From the NCBI RefSeq assembly GCF_003369915.1, contig NC_046673.1, positions 20,451,718-20,515,717 on the forward strand: a DNA stretch of 64,000 bases. Direction: 5' to 3'. The stretch is from Drosophila miranda. Its lineage: Eukaryota; Arthropoda; Insecta; Diptera; Drosophilidae. A program made the translations under genes and the position numbers. The notes below the pieces were generated by a model, which saw nothing but the letters and a program-made list of their open reading frames with translations, was not told the DNA's origin and made no database searches. Positions within the stretch are counted from its first letter, which is position 1. Each line of letters starts with the position of its first letter. This document shows, in pieces, positions 48,611 through 59,477 of the stretch.

Positions 48611-49962
48611 GTACTTATTCATAACATTTCAGACTGTAATAATGTCAAGGACCAAGGAAAAAGTTTTTTTTCTCCAGTCATATATGTACGATATCCTGTT
48701 TTCCTGATATACTTATGTACTTGTAGGTTCTGTCTTTGATTGAAAATGTGATGCGCAGGTGCCGAAGTGGGACGTCATCCTCAGGGCCGTAGGTCTGCTA
48801 GGAGTCTCAGATTATCTGTTAGCCATCATTTGCAATTTTCATTGTGGGCATGAAAAAGCGCTCCATCTCTCAACAATTGTAGAACTTCTAATCCCCCATC
48901 GGCTTTGTTGGCTTTACATCGTTGTCCTGCTTTATCTCAAAGTTGCTGCATTTTGATAAGAACTCTTTGATATACTTTTTTGCAATTCTCGGTGCTGTAG
49001 ACCTGATCTGAAAGGGCATTACAAGTTTTTCCTTCATAGTTTTTGTACTCAATATACGAATAAGATGGGAGAGCTATTCGAATTGACCAGCACGGAAAGA
49101 GTTTCCTCTCTTGAATATTGTAGGATAGAAGGTTCGGCTATCAAGGTAAGATAGGAATTCAAATATGAAGAGGCTATCCACTTATAAAGATGGGGGAATG
49201 CAGATATTTACGATACTGGATCTAGGATTGGCCATGGCTCTGGCTCTAACCGACGCTAAAAATATACCTTGAGGATGCTTATTAATATCCTTCAGGAACG
49301 TTATCATTGCTGAATTCTATTCTATACTATTCGAGCTTCCCACTCTGGCGTAGATTAACCAAGATAGAGCCACCCAAGGCCAGTCAATCCATGTACTATA
49401 CGAAATGTAGCGCTTGCAAAAAGTATAGCATACTTTGCAGCTGTGGAATTGTTGTAACCGTCGTTCATGCATAGGTACATAGATTGAACATTTTTACGCT
49501 ATTCCAAAAAGAGTCTTATGGACCAAAGAATACACTATTAAATTTGTCAGTTAAAGTATGGAAAAACCCAATAGAAACATGTATGTTCCTATGTATATTG
49601 CCTATGAGATATTCTGGACTTCCTTCCCATCTTTCGCAGCAATCTTTTTGGAACTGCTGCAGACTAGTAAATATCCCGCGTTCACTTCTAGACCGCACTC
49701 GCAAAAGTAGTAGCAGAGACATGCTAAAGCGAAAGATCGGACATATTTGTACATATGTTTCCCATATCCATACGCCATGGAGAACCAATGAGGGCCAATG
49801 CTGAGAGAGAGACCCGATCGACGCACAGACATACACACAAACAACAGGAATTGTTCATAGATATGATGCCATAACACACTTTAATATCTTGATTGATCTT
49901 TTTTTTTTAGTTGATGGTTTTTGTTCTCTGGTATTTGACTTAGTTGGTGTTGGTTTTGATGT
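48611..49962. other. Region between the convergent ends of Tpst and up, no gene recognised
   Basis: One open frame (48759-48956, +) has a partly GC-rich start (PKWDVILRAVGLLGVSDYLL) but no initiator context or family I know. The rest is AT-rich with no coding pattern. Confidence 0.4.
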
Positions 49963-49968
49963 TTTATT
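49963..49968 (-). terminator. up: Candidate poly(A) signal of up
   Basis: On the minus strand AATAAA, 260 nt past the stop codon. A nearer AATAAA on the minus strand is at 50112-50117. Confidence 0.4.
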
Positions 49969-50227
49969 TGAAAGAAATTGTACATTTCCTGTTTCAATTT
50001 GATAAGTTCAATAAAAAAAGTTGCTCAAGTTGTTGTTTTGTTGTTTTGCAAGAATAATAAGTATGTTTTTGAATAAGCTAAGATAATAACTATTTAGTTC
50101 ATTCTTTTACTTTTATTAAAATTGTTTGGCTTTGGTATTTTTGCTTTGGTATTTAAATGTAGAGTTTGTTTTACGAAAAAGACGGGGGGGGAACGAATGG
50201 CTTCAGAGTTCAGAGTTCAGAGTTGGC

Positions 50228-50255
50228 TTATTCCTCCTCCTCCTCCTCTTCCTCC

Positions 50256-50302
<47 letters not shown>

Positions 50303-53300
50303 CTCCTCCTCTTCTTCCTCATCCTCCTCAGCCTCCTCATCCTCCTCCTCGACGACCTCCTCCTCGACTTCCTCATCATCCTCAACGATGTCCTCATCGG
50401 CCTTGGCGTCTTCCTCGCCCTCGGGTGTCTCGGGCTCACCGGCCTTCTTGCCTGGTCGCTCGCCGAACCACTTTGGCAGTTTGGCTATATATTCGAAGAA
50501 AGAAAAGACACAGAAACACAAACGATTAGCACTGGATCGATCGAATGGGATCAAAACGGGGGAAAACTCTTGTGGATGGGGCCAGAGGAACGGGAACAGG
50601 AAAGTATAATACAATACATAGCACGACAATGAACAGAATGATGAATGTTGTTCTGTTGTTGTCGTCCCTGGCGGTGCGGGGGCTACAGCGAGTGCATGAG
50701 CGCGGGGTACAGTCGACCCCCATTCACTGTGCTGGCGCTTGTGCTGGTTCTGGTAGCAGTGGCTGTGGCAGTGGCGGTAGTAGTAGTAGAGTACAGTACA
50801 TACATTTTTGACGGCCGGTGTATTGTTCCTTCTTCTCGTTCCAGATCTTCTCGTTCGAGTCCTTGGTGATCGCATCCCAGCCCTGTCGTTTTGTGTTCGA
50901 GCGTGTGTTTGTGTTTGGGTTTTTTTGGGGATGGCGTGTTTTTGGTTGGGTTGTTTTTAATGAATGTTACGATACGCAGCGCACACAAGTACAGTTGACA
51001 ATTATGAAATATAGTTTACATAAAACATAGAAAGAAAAAAATAAAAAGAGAGTAGACGTTAGGCGAGTTATTGTTGTCAGTCCCCATTCCCGTCCCCCAC
51101 CACCCATTCATTCCCTTCATCCTAAGCTGCTTCATCGCTCCACTTCCCAACGAACTCTTTGACGTGACTGTACTTTGGTAATGATTGGACATAGTTTATG
51201 GATTAGACATAGATAGATAGGTAGATAGAGACACACGTAGACACACGTAGGATATTGGAGATTGGAGATGGCCCAATAGATGGGCTATGTGATCGTATAT
51301 CGGACGCTTACATTTTGTGCGCTGAGTAAATCTTTCCTGTCTTTCTTGCCAGGTCTTTTCTAAGGTTTCCGCATAGACCGTATTATAGCCCTATATTATT
51401 GATATTGAGATATACATAGAGAATATACATAGAAGCAAGAGAAACCCAGAGAATGACCAAAACCCCCAATCGTGTGCCAGGCAACCGAATACTTACACCC
51501 TCGAAGAGCTTCTTCTTGTCGTCGTATGAGCGTGTATCCACACGTCGCTCATATTTGGAGGCGACTTGAATCTTGGGCTGCAAATGCAAAGAAAATCATG
51601 TAAGTCAGATATCGATATCGGAATCGGAATCGGAGCTGGAGTATCGATCACTTACCGGGTATTTGCCAGTCAAAGCTTCTGGGTCGAGACCCTTCTTCAA
51701 GGCTTTGTGCCTGAGCTGTTGCTTCTGTCTTTCCTTCAACTCTTTCAACTGGATTCGGAGGGGGGTAGATCATATTGATTTGTCAGCTGGCTTCGATTGC
51801 TATGGTATGCTATGGCGATTGGTACTCACATCGTAGTCCTGACGTTTCTGCCTTTCTTCCAAGTCATACTTCTCAGTTTCCAATTTGACAATGAGCTCCC
51901 ACAGCTCCTGGGCCTTCTCGCGCAGCTTGGCCTCGCCGAAGCCCTCGATGGCCAGTGGCTTGATGCGGAACGACAGCGAGATCTTCTTCTCCTCCTCCAA
52001 CTGTTCCTTAGTCTTGTTACGTTCCATGGCGGCGGACGAGAGTCCCAACTATTTTTTGTTTTGTTTTCATGTGCGTGCAAGTTTTTTTTTGTTTTGTTTT
52101 GTTTTTGGTTTTGGTTTTTTTGAATTTGTTTTAATTTTTTTAATATTTGTTTTTGATGCAGACACATTTCGTTGTGTTTTCGGTTTTATTTTGTATTTGT
52201 TTGGTTTTGTTTTGTGGTACGTGTGGTACAAGTGAGAGAGACAAACAGTGAGAGAGAGAGAGATAGACACACAAGAGAAGAGCGCATGGAGCGGAAGAGG
52301 AAGTTGCGATTGTTTTTTTTAATTGTGTTTGGTTGTTTGTTTGTTGGTTTATTTGTTTGTGTGTGTGCATATGGACATACATGCGTGTTTGCAAAAGAAA
52401 AAAGAAAAAACAAAGAGTTTGTTTTGTTGTTTCAGTTTCACATTTGTGTAGGATTGGGTTGGGATTTGGTTTGTTGTGTGACAAGCATGGATGCGATACG
52501 AGTATTGATGGATGGGACACAAACGATAACGATAACGATCAATGATCGAGGATCAACGATCAGCGATCAATGACGACCAACAATAAGGGCAATCGATGAG
52601 GAAAACATAATTGATGTGTGTGTGTGTGTGTGTATGTGGTTTGTAAGTGTGTTTGTGCGAATCGTATGTGAGAGAATAAAAAAGAAAACAAAACAAAACG
52701 CATAATGATATAGCCAAAAACCAGAAAAAAAAATAAAATATATGGTTGGGGGAAGCGTATCAGTAGGGTGCATTGATGGAATCTCATATAATTACCACGC
52801 CTGCATCCTTCTTGGCAATGGTGAAGTTGGGGCCCTTCTTGTCCTTGTCCTTCATGGCCTGCAACATAGCCTGGCGCTTCTTCTCGGCTTCCTCGAGACG
52901 CATGCGCTTCTCCTCGATCTCGCGCTGCTTCTTCTCCTCAGCCTCGCGGACGCGGCGCTCCTCCTCCTCCTTCTTGCGCTGAGCCATCTTCTGCTCCTCC
53001 TCGGCGCGGGAGATCTTGCGCTTGGCCTGCTTCTCCTTCAGCTTCTTCAGCTCATCCTCCTCCTTGGATCTCTGTTTGCGCCATTCGCTGATGTATTCTT
53101 TCAGCTGTTCATCGAGATCGGATCGCTTCTGGTCCTGACGCTTGATGAACTCTGGATCGCCCTCACCTCTGGATAGTGCCAAGTCAGAGTTAGGGGGGAG
53201 GGAGAACAAAATAATCGATTAGTTTTCGCTCATCAAGTGGCGGGCTGTTATGTTTTTTATTCTTTTTGGTTTCTTTTAGATAGCCACTAGTACTACGAAT

Positions 53301-56300
53301 AATGTCTAAATACTAAAATTAATTACAGAATTTTGATACAACTTCTTAAGGCCCGTTTTAATTCTTTTATCATCTTTTATATATTTTGTTGGTCTAAAAG
53401 TCTAAAGGGAATCTAAATACTAGTCTTTATTGAGTTTTATTTATTATTTTCTTTACAATTAGTAGCCATCAAAGAGCTGATGTGAGAAAGCATTAGGTTT
53501 TCTACATTCTACTAAGGACGAATCTACTCTAGATAAAAAAAAAGATAAATAAACATTAACGGAAGCGGAAACACGCCAAAAAAGGAAACGATTCTTAATC
53601 GCTTCGATGGCGCCGCTTGAGGTGAGTTGTGGTGAGTAAGTGTGTTGAATTGAGTTGTGTTGAGTGGAGTTAAGTTGAGTAGTGCTTGCTACGGAGGTAC
53701 AGTACAGTCTGAATTATACATTTGAGTTCTTGAGGGTGCTTTTTGGGGGCTGGGTCGGGTTGTACGAACAGGCGGATTAATCGTGGACGATCTTAACATA
53801 ACACTAGGGTTTTAGGTTTAGTTTCGGTTAGCATTCTTGTTTCATTTGTGGTTCACACTTGTTTTTGTACATAGACTTACTCGGCTGGTGTCTGAGGTGG
53901 TTTTCTATACGTGAGGCATTGAGGTGGCAACAAACATGGAGGTGGTGATATTTTTTATACATATATAGATTTGGTTTTGTTTGTTTGTTTTGTGTTTCAA
54001 AAAATTGACAAATTCACGGTGTTTTTGTGGGTTTCGGTTCGAAAATTGCATACAAAATTGAATTAAATTTAAATTTTTTTTTTTTTATGTTTGAAAAGAA
54101 AGAGAAAAACATTTGGTTGTTTAAAAAAAATTCAATTGCAAAATGGTTTGGTTTGTTTGTTGTTTTTTTTTTTTTTTTTTTTTTTTTTTGGAAACGAAAT
54201 GAAAGAAGAAGATAAGATGGAGAATATATATAGAGAGAGATATTTTTTTGTATAAAATAAAAACAAAATAATTAAGTTCGTGGTAAGTACGTATTTGTTG
54301 TTTCTTTTGTTGTTGTTTTCTGTTTTGTTGTTGTTCTAAAGAAAACTAAAAAATGTGAATAAAATCGAAACGAAACGAAACGAAATTCCAAGCAACGATT
54401 CTTTATACAGTATGAACTGGAGCTGGTTCTGGAACTGGTACTGGAACTGGTTCTGGTTCTCTGATGCATGGTTTGTTGGTTGAGAGAGAGATATAATGTC
54501 GAAAGAGAGCAAAAATATACACAAAAAAATTGTTTGTCTCCTTGGTTTTTTTTTTTGGTTTTTCTATTTTGTTGTTTTTTTGGTAATTGGCAAACGAGCA
54601 ATGGTTTTTGGGCATTTCAAAAAGAGATTTTCGGAAATTTTGTGGAGCATTCTGTTTTTGGAAAAAGATTTGTACAGATTTGCAGGATATTGTGATATCA
54701 GATTCGAAACAAATACGAATTACATTTGATTTAGAATTTGGGTTTCAGATTTCAGATTTTTGATTTGGTTTCTTTCTTTCTTCTTTTCATTGGTTTTCTC
54801 ACACAATTTACTTACTTCCTGTAACAAGAAAGAGAATCAAAAAGAGATGGAAGAGAGAAAGAGAGAGAAACATAGTTCAATGAGATCAATGAGATATTTC
54901 CAAGTCTGAAAGGCAAGAACATTTTTTGCTAAGCCAGGCCAGCGATAGGCGGAAAGAGAGTTAACTTTTTGCCAAAAGTTTGTTTTAGAATTTTAGATTT
55001 AGAGATTTATATAGATATAAATATATTGTTTGGAAATTTATTTTCTTGCTGCTGGGAATCGGTTTGGGGGATAGACAGACATGTTGCAGCTGCAGACAGA
55101 TAGACAAAAGACAGGTTACGAATACAAAATACACAATAATAAGTATATGGTATATAGAAAGCTATAGGCTCCAATGGTGTGGGGTGTGGGCTGTGGAGTG
55201 TGGGTTGTGGAGTGTGGAGTGTGGGTTGTGGGGGGATACACATAGCTTTTATGTACATAAATATGTACACAGATTGCAATTTGGGATTTGATTTGCCAAT
55301 TGGTTTGCCAAGGAGGGGGGTAGATGGGGGACAGAACTACACATGAGCTCGTAGGTTTGAGTGATAGGGAGATAGGGGGTGAAGGGGTGAGTGAATGGGT
55401 TCGATGGTGCTTCTCCAGGGTTCCATTAGTAGGTTTTTTGTACAATTATCGGAAGTTTAGGTCGTGATATTTGATTTTTGATTTCGAAATTTTCAATTTA
55501 CGGCTCAATTTTTTTCGGCTTTGATAGACGCACACAACAACACATTGAAAACAAAAACCAAAGGAAATAACATAAATGTACAACAGAAAAAGAAAACAAA
55601 ATCATAATCATAATGGTAAAATTAATAAAACAAATACAATTATTTACAGACAAGTACACAAAACAATTTTGTTGGGTTGGTTTCTGGTTTTGGGGATGGG
55701 TTTTCGGTTTTCGGTTTTCGGTTTTAGGTTTTAGGTTTAGGCTTTCGGGTGATACACAAAAATGGACAGGAAGGACAGATTTTCTACGGATTTATCAAAA
55801 AGTTTTGTTTGTTTGTTCTATTCTTTGATTTGTCAGCATTTGGCGTACATTGACAACAGAAAAATATACAAAAATACAACACATATAGAAAATTTTGGAG
55901 TAAAAAAACAAAAATTACATAACAAAAGATGGAAGGTTTTTTATAGATCAAACAACAAAAAAAAGGAGCGACAAAAATATTTATATTTATGTGACACAAA
56001 AAGGGAGTGGGGGGGGGTGGTAAAATAATACAGATAGTACGAGTATATTAAAAATGAACACCAATCGAGTTCTTGAGGCTGCTGCACCAAAACCAACAAA
56101 AAATTTCGACACAAATTGGCAACAAAAATGTACTTACGTCTCCTCTCTGGTCTCCTCGACAACCTCCTCCTCCTCGGAGCTGCTTTGGAGTTCGTAATTA
56201 AACGGAGTCGTTTAATTATTACAGTATTATATGTGTTTTTTTGTTGGTGTTTTTTTTTTATTTTTTTTTTTTTTGATTATTATTTTGTTTGACGAGTGGG

Positions 56301-56994
56301 AGTGCAAAAGTGCGAACGGACACACACACGGATGCAGGTGCAGAGGTGATTGTCGATTGTTGTTGAATTGTTGTTGATTTGTGGTGTTGTTGTTGATTGG
56401 TTGTTGTTCGATTTCGAAAGAAACGAAACGACAGCATTAGCGGTTGATCGAACAGAATAATGATAGGTAGGTTGGTGGTTGTAGGTTCACGGTTAGGTTT
56501 CGTGGTTCGTGGATCGGGGTTCGGTTTTTGGGGTTGTAGGTTGTGGTTTTCCATGAGGGAATGCGTGGAAATAGACAAAAAGGAGTACAGATCAAAATAG
56601 GTGCCACAAATATATGGTACATGGTACATGGTACATGGGTATATCAAAAGTGTTGTATAGTGGCGTGTACGGGTCCCGCACACAAGACGTGTTCAAAAAC
56701 TTCTCTTACAAAAATTCACAAAAAATTCATTCGACAAAATAATGTTCGAAAATAACTTTGAATTAGTAGTGGGAAACTTGAATACTTCTCTTCAATTTGT
56801 AACTTTAACTTGAACTAACTATATTTCTTATCATTTAGCACTAGTATCACTATCGCCATACGCCTTTTCCCGATCTCTTAACACTTTGATTACTCGTTAC
56901 TCTCTCGTTGTCGGACGCGTCGTATACTTAATATTTTCAAGTCGTCGAGCGCCTCCGGCTCTGCTACTTACGTGTACTCTTCATCGTCGGACAT
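50228..56994 (-). CDS. up: Troponin T (upheld), muscle thin-filament regulator (397 aa full form)
   Basis: Troponin T anchors the troponin complex to tropomyosin on actin filaments. Coding exons on the minus strand: 56994-56972, 56182-56138, (54818-54816 micro-exon candidate), 53904-53881, 53168-52796, 52048-51830, 51748-51656, 51577-51497, one of 51390-51312 or 50882-50804, and 50484-50228. Without the micro-exon they sum to 1194 nt. The protein starts MSDDEEYT, has an acidic N-terminus (SSEEEEVVEETREE), a Lys/Glu-rich coiled coil from IKRQDQKRSDLDEQL through KKRQAMLQAMKDKDKKG (tropomyosin-binding), the conserved SFRIKPLAIEGFGEAKLREKA block, the LETEKYDLEERQKRQDYD-LKELKERQKQQL helix (troponin I/C interaction), and an insect-specific tail that ends in about 30 Glu. 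All introns have consensus ends. Convergent with Tpst. Confidence 0.95.
50804..50882 (-). CDS. up: up alternative exon, downstream member of a mutually exclusive 79-nt pair
   Basis: Acceptor CGACAG, donor GTATGT; 79 nt. Encodes GWDAITKDSNEKIWNEKK and EQYTGRQK plus the first base of a Ser codon. Same length and phase as the exon at 51312-51390; including both would shift the frame, so only one can be used per message. Confidence 0.9.
51312..51390 (-). CDS. up: up alternative exon, upstream member of the mutually exclusive 79-nt pair
   Basis: Acceptor ATATAG (51391-51392), donor GTAAGC; exactly 79 nt. Encodes GYNTVYAETLEKTWQERQ and ERFTQRTK plus the first base of a Ser codon. Aligned with its partner, G, EK, W and K positions are kept while most others differ. 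This exon is too short to appear as a long open frame and was found by reading the intron. Confidence 0.88.
53881..53904 (-). CDS. up: up optional 24-nt exon (KPPQTPAE)
   Basis: Acceptor TATAG, donor GTAAGT. It is 24 nt long and starts and ends in the same phase, so it can be included or skipped without frame change. Adds a Pro-rich segment before the GEGDPEF of the next exon. Confidence 0.88.
54163..54189 (+). repeat. 27-base poly-T tract in an up intron
   Basis: Uninterrupted T run on the + strand (poly-A in the up transcript), in the intron between the 24-nt optional exon and the 45-nt optional exon. Confidence 0.8.
54816..54818 (-). CDS. up: Candidate 3-nt micro-exon of up (GAA)
   Basis: The minus strand reads CTCTTTCTTGTTACAG, then GAA, then GTAAGT: a very strong acceptor and a perfect donor separated by three bases, lying between the 45-nt and 24-nt optional exons. 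Inclusion would add one Lys codon's worth of sequence and keep frame (Thr codon ACG, then AAA). It could instead be a non-coding recursive-splicing point. Confidence 0.55.
56138..56182 (-). CDS. up: up optional 45-nt exon (SSEEEEVVEETREE)
   Basis: Donor GTAAGT; the acceptor is a tandem AAGCAG, so the exon is 45 nt (used here, giving SSEEEE) or 42 nt. Phase is the same at both ends, so skipping keeps frame. Encodes the acidic N-terminal segment. Confidence 0.85.
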
Positions 56995-57019
56995 GGTTAC
57001 GGTTTAGGGTTGAAAAAAC
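56972..57019 (-). other. up: up exon 2, containing the start codon
   Basis: Acceptor GTTGCAG precedes 57019; 25 nt of leader, then ATG at 56994-56992 and MSDDEEY plus two bases, then donor GTAAGT. The context CCGTAACCATG is a reasonable fly start context. Confidence 0.85.
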
Positions 57020-57897
57020 CTGCAACAATAATTTGGAGAAGGAAAGTTTCGGTTAGAATCTGCTGGTGGTTCAGTAATTTCCAACAAAAGTATCAGCAAC
57101 AACAACAAACAACGTTCTTTCCTCTTTCTATGTCTATGATTGCCTTAATAGGACTCTATAAATAGATGCATATGTCTTTCTATGTGTATGTGCTGTCATA
57201 AGATATACATATATATATGTATAGGGAGAGAGACCTGTCTTTATATAGCCAGCCGGCAACAATGTCGTGTTCTCACATCATAATCCTCCACAACAACAAA
57301 TTCCTGCGGTCTGTTGCCTCTAAAATTATTTAATTTTCTGGGTCTATCTTTATATTAACACATTTGCTTGAGTGTGTGAGTGTGCGAGGGAGAGCGCCAT
57401 AGTCTGATCTACATATATACACACATATGTATATCGGGGCTTTTCTTCAATTTTTGTTTCAATGCGTTTCCCGTTAAAAATAGACTGCGGGGCACGTATT
57501 GAATTTCCCTTTTGGCGGCGACGGCATCCAAAAGCTTCGCACAAGCTTCCACGAAAGCTTATTCTGATTTTTTGTTGAGATTCGAAAATTTTGTTAAATT
57601 TTTTTTTTACCTTGGCACTAAATCAGAAATTCTAGAAAAGCTTCTCACGTATATATATTGTATGTGTATGTGTATATGTATTTGTGTGTGCCAAAGAAAA
57701 GAAAAATAAATTTCAAATGCCATTCATAGATCGCTCTCTAAATATCTATACTAAATATATTCCATATATTATATATGGTTCTAAATATATGGGGCGTGTG
57801 TGTGGCACATTTCATATGCAAAAATGTCTAAAATTTCATAAGATTCGTGCGATTGTCTTCCTTTTTGCATTTTGCATTGGAATGCAGTTTTAAAGAC

Positions 57898-57907
57898 CTA
57901 TTTTTAG
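57898..57907 (+). promoter_or_regulatory. up: MEF2-type site in up intron 1
   Basis: CTATTTTTAG matches the MEF2 consensus YTAWWWWTAR at every position and lies in the first intron, where Drosophila thin-filament genes are known to carry muscle enhancers. A near match (GTATTTTTAG) lies at 58863. Binding is inference. Confidence 0.45.
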
Positions 57908-59388
57908 TGTTACACGAAACTGGGTCAGTTCTGGAGAATATTGGGTACACACGGATGGCAATGTTGCCGGAAAACCTTTTTTACAGAAGAATACAAGAAG
58001 ATCTTGAAAACCTCTCTTTGTTGTAACCTAAAAAATGGTTCTATCTGACAGATCTGAAAGGATATGTCTCAGATTTTGATTGAAGTTTCTACCTGGCTAT
58101 ATTTTTGCAAGTGGGACTTATGTTCTCTACAATACTTGAGTCGTTTCCTTGTGTCGGTCTTTCCTACAGATTGCCAGTACCCCAATGACACTATCGTTGT
58201 CAGTGATTTCCCAAAAGCTCTACAGGATTCCATTTATAGGAATCTATCTTCCAGAATCTCCAGATCTGTATCTGTTGGCTGTCGTGTGTGGGTGGATCTA
58301 CATCTACATCTGCATCACTTTCTCCATCTCTTTCTCTATCTCTGTGTCTGTGTCTGTGTCTAATCTCTGTCTCAATGGCGCCTGCGCCGATTGTGGCCAC
58401 AGCTGCCAGAGACGAAGAGTATCTTTGTGTGTGTGAATCTGTGTGTCTGTGCGGCCGTCTGTGCCAGCGTGTGGTGTGTCTTGGACATTTTACCAAGGTA
58501 AAAACACACACGCACACAGAACGAATTTATTTTTAAAATTCGAACAAAATGAAGCAACAAAATTCAGAAATTTTCTCTCAGATCATATAACACTTTTTGG
58601 TCTTTGGTTCGACTCGTCGCTCGAGTCGGATGAATATATATATTCCTGTCTTGCTGTGGTTTTTGTTTTTTTTTTCATTGTTGTTCCTATTTGGTTTTTG
58701 TTGTTGTTCTGGTTGTTGCCGATGCTGCTGCTGTTGTTGTTGCTTTGGTTGTGTTTTTTCTTCTCTTTTTGTAGTTATTGTTGTTGTTGCTGCTGCTTTT
58801 GCTTTTGATTTGTCTTTGGCTTTTGATGTTGTCGCAAATGCCTGGGAGCACTCGAATATAAGTATTTTTAGCCAATGCGGCAGGCAAAAACCAAACGAAA
58901 AAAATTTAAAAAAAAAAAAAAAGAAGAAAAACATTGGCATACAAAAAAATAGGAAACAAATTATCATTTTGTTGCAGAGTTTTTTTACGGTTCGTTTGAA
59001 TTCACTTGATACGATTTCGGTCCATTCAATTTCACTTGAAAAAAATTGCCAACAAAATAAAACGTAACTGAAACAGGATTATATAATACGGAATTTCCAA
59101 TGTTGTTTCGGTTTTTTGTTGATTTGAATTGTTCGGTTGATTGATGGCTTGCCTTGCCCCGTTCGTTACGACAAAGGATTTTTTCGGTTTATGTTCGATT
59201 TGAATGTTGATTTCTTGGTTCTTGGTTCTTGGTTCATGGTTTTTTTTTTGTGGTTTTTCAAAAACTTTTTCGTTCATTTTTTTTTTTTTTTTGTTCTTTC
59301 GGTTCGACACACTCTTTGATTTTGGGCAGGAAGAAGCAGCAGCAGTAGAGCAGAAGAAGGAACAGAAACAGAAAAAAAAAAAACTTAC

Positions 59389-59477
59389 TTAGGGAAAAAG
59401 AAACAAATTGAAATCTCAACTAAAGTCCGAGCAGCTGACGTCGTAGGAGCGAATGCTGCGGTTCGACTAAACAGACT
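59389..59477 (-). other. up: Probable non-coding exon 1 and start site of up
   Basis: On the minus strand a TCAGTC initiator (59479-59474) is followed by a leader containing a CAGCTG E-box and ending CCCTAA before a GTAAGT donor (59388-59383). The exon would be about 89 nt and join exon 2 at 57019. No TATA box is clear. Start position is inference. Confidence 0.5.

Noticed and set aside
48759..48956. 65-codon hydrophobic ORF between Tpst and up
   Set aside because: Has a few well-chosen codons but no initiator context, splice signals or known family; kept only as a note.
50122..50632. Pro-, Leu- and Ser-rich + strand ORFs at about 50.2 kb
   Set aside because: Antisense shadows of the poly-Glu tail of troponin T.
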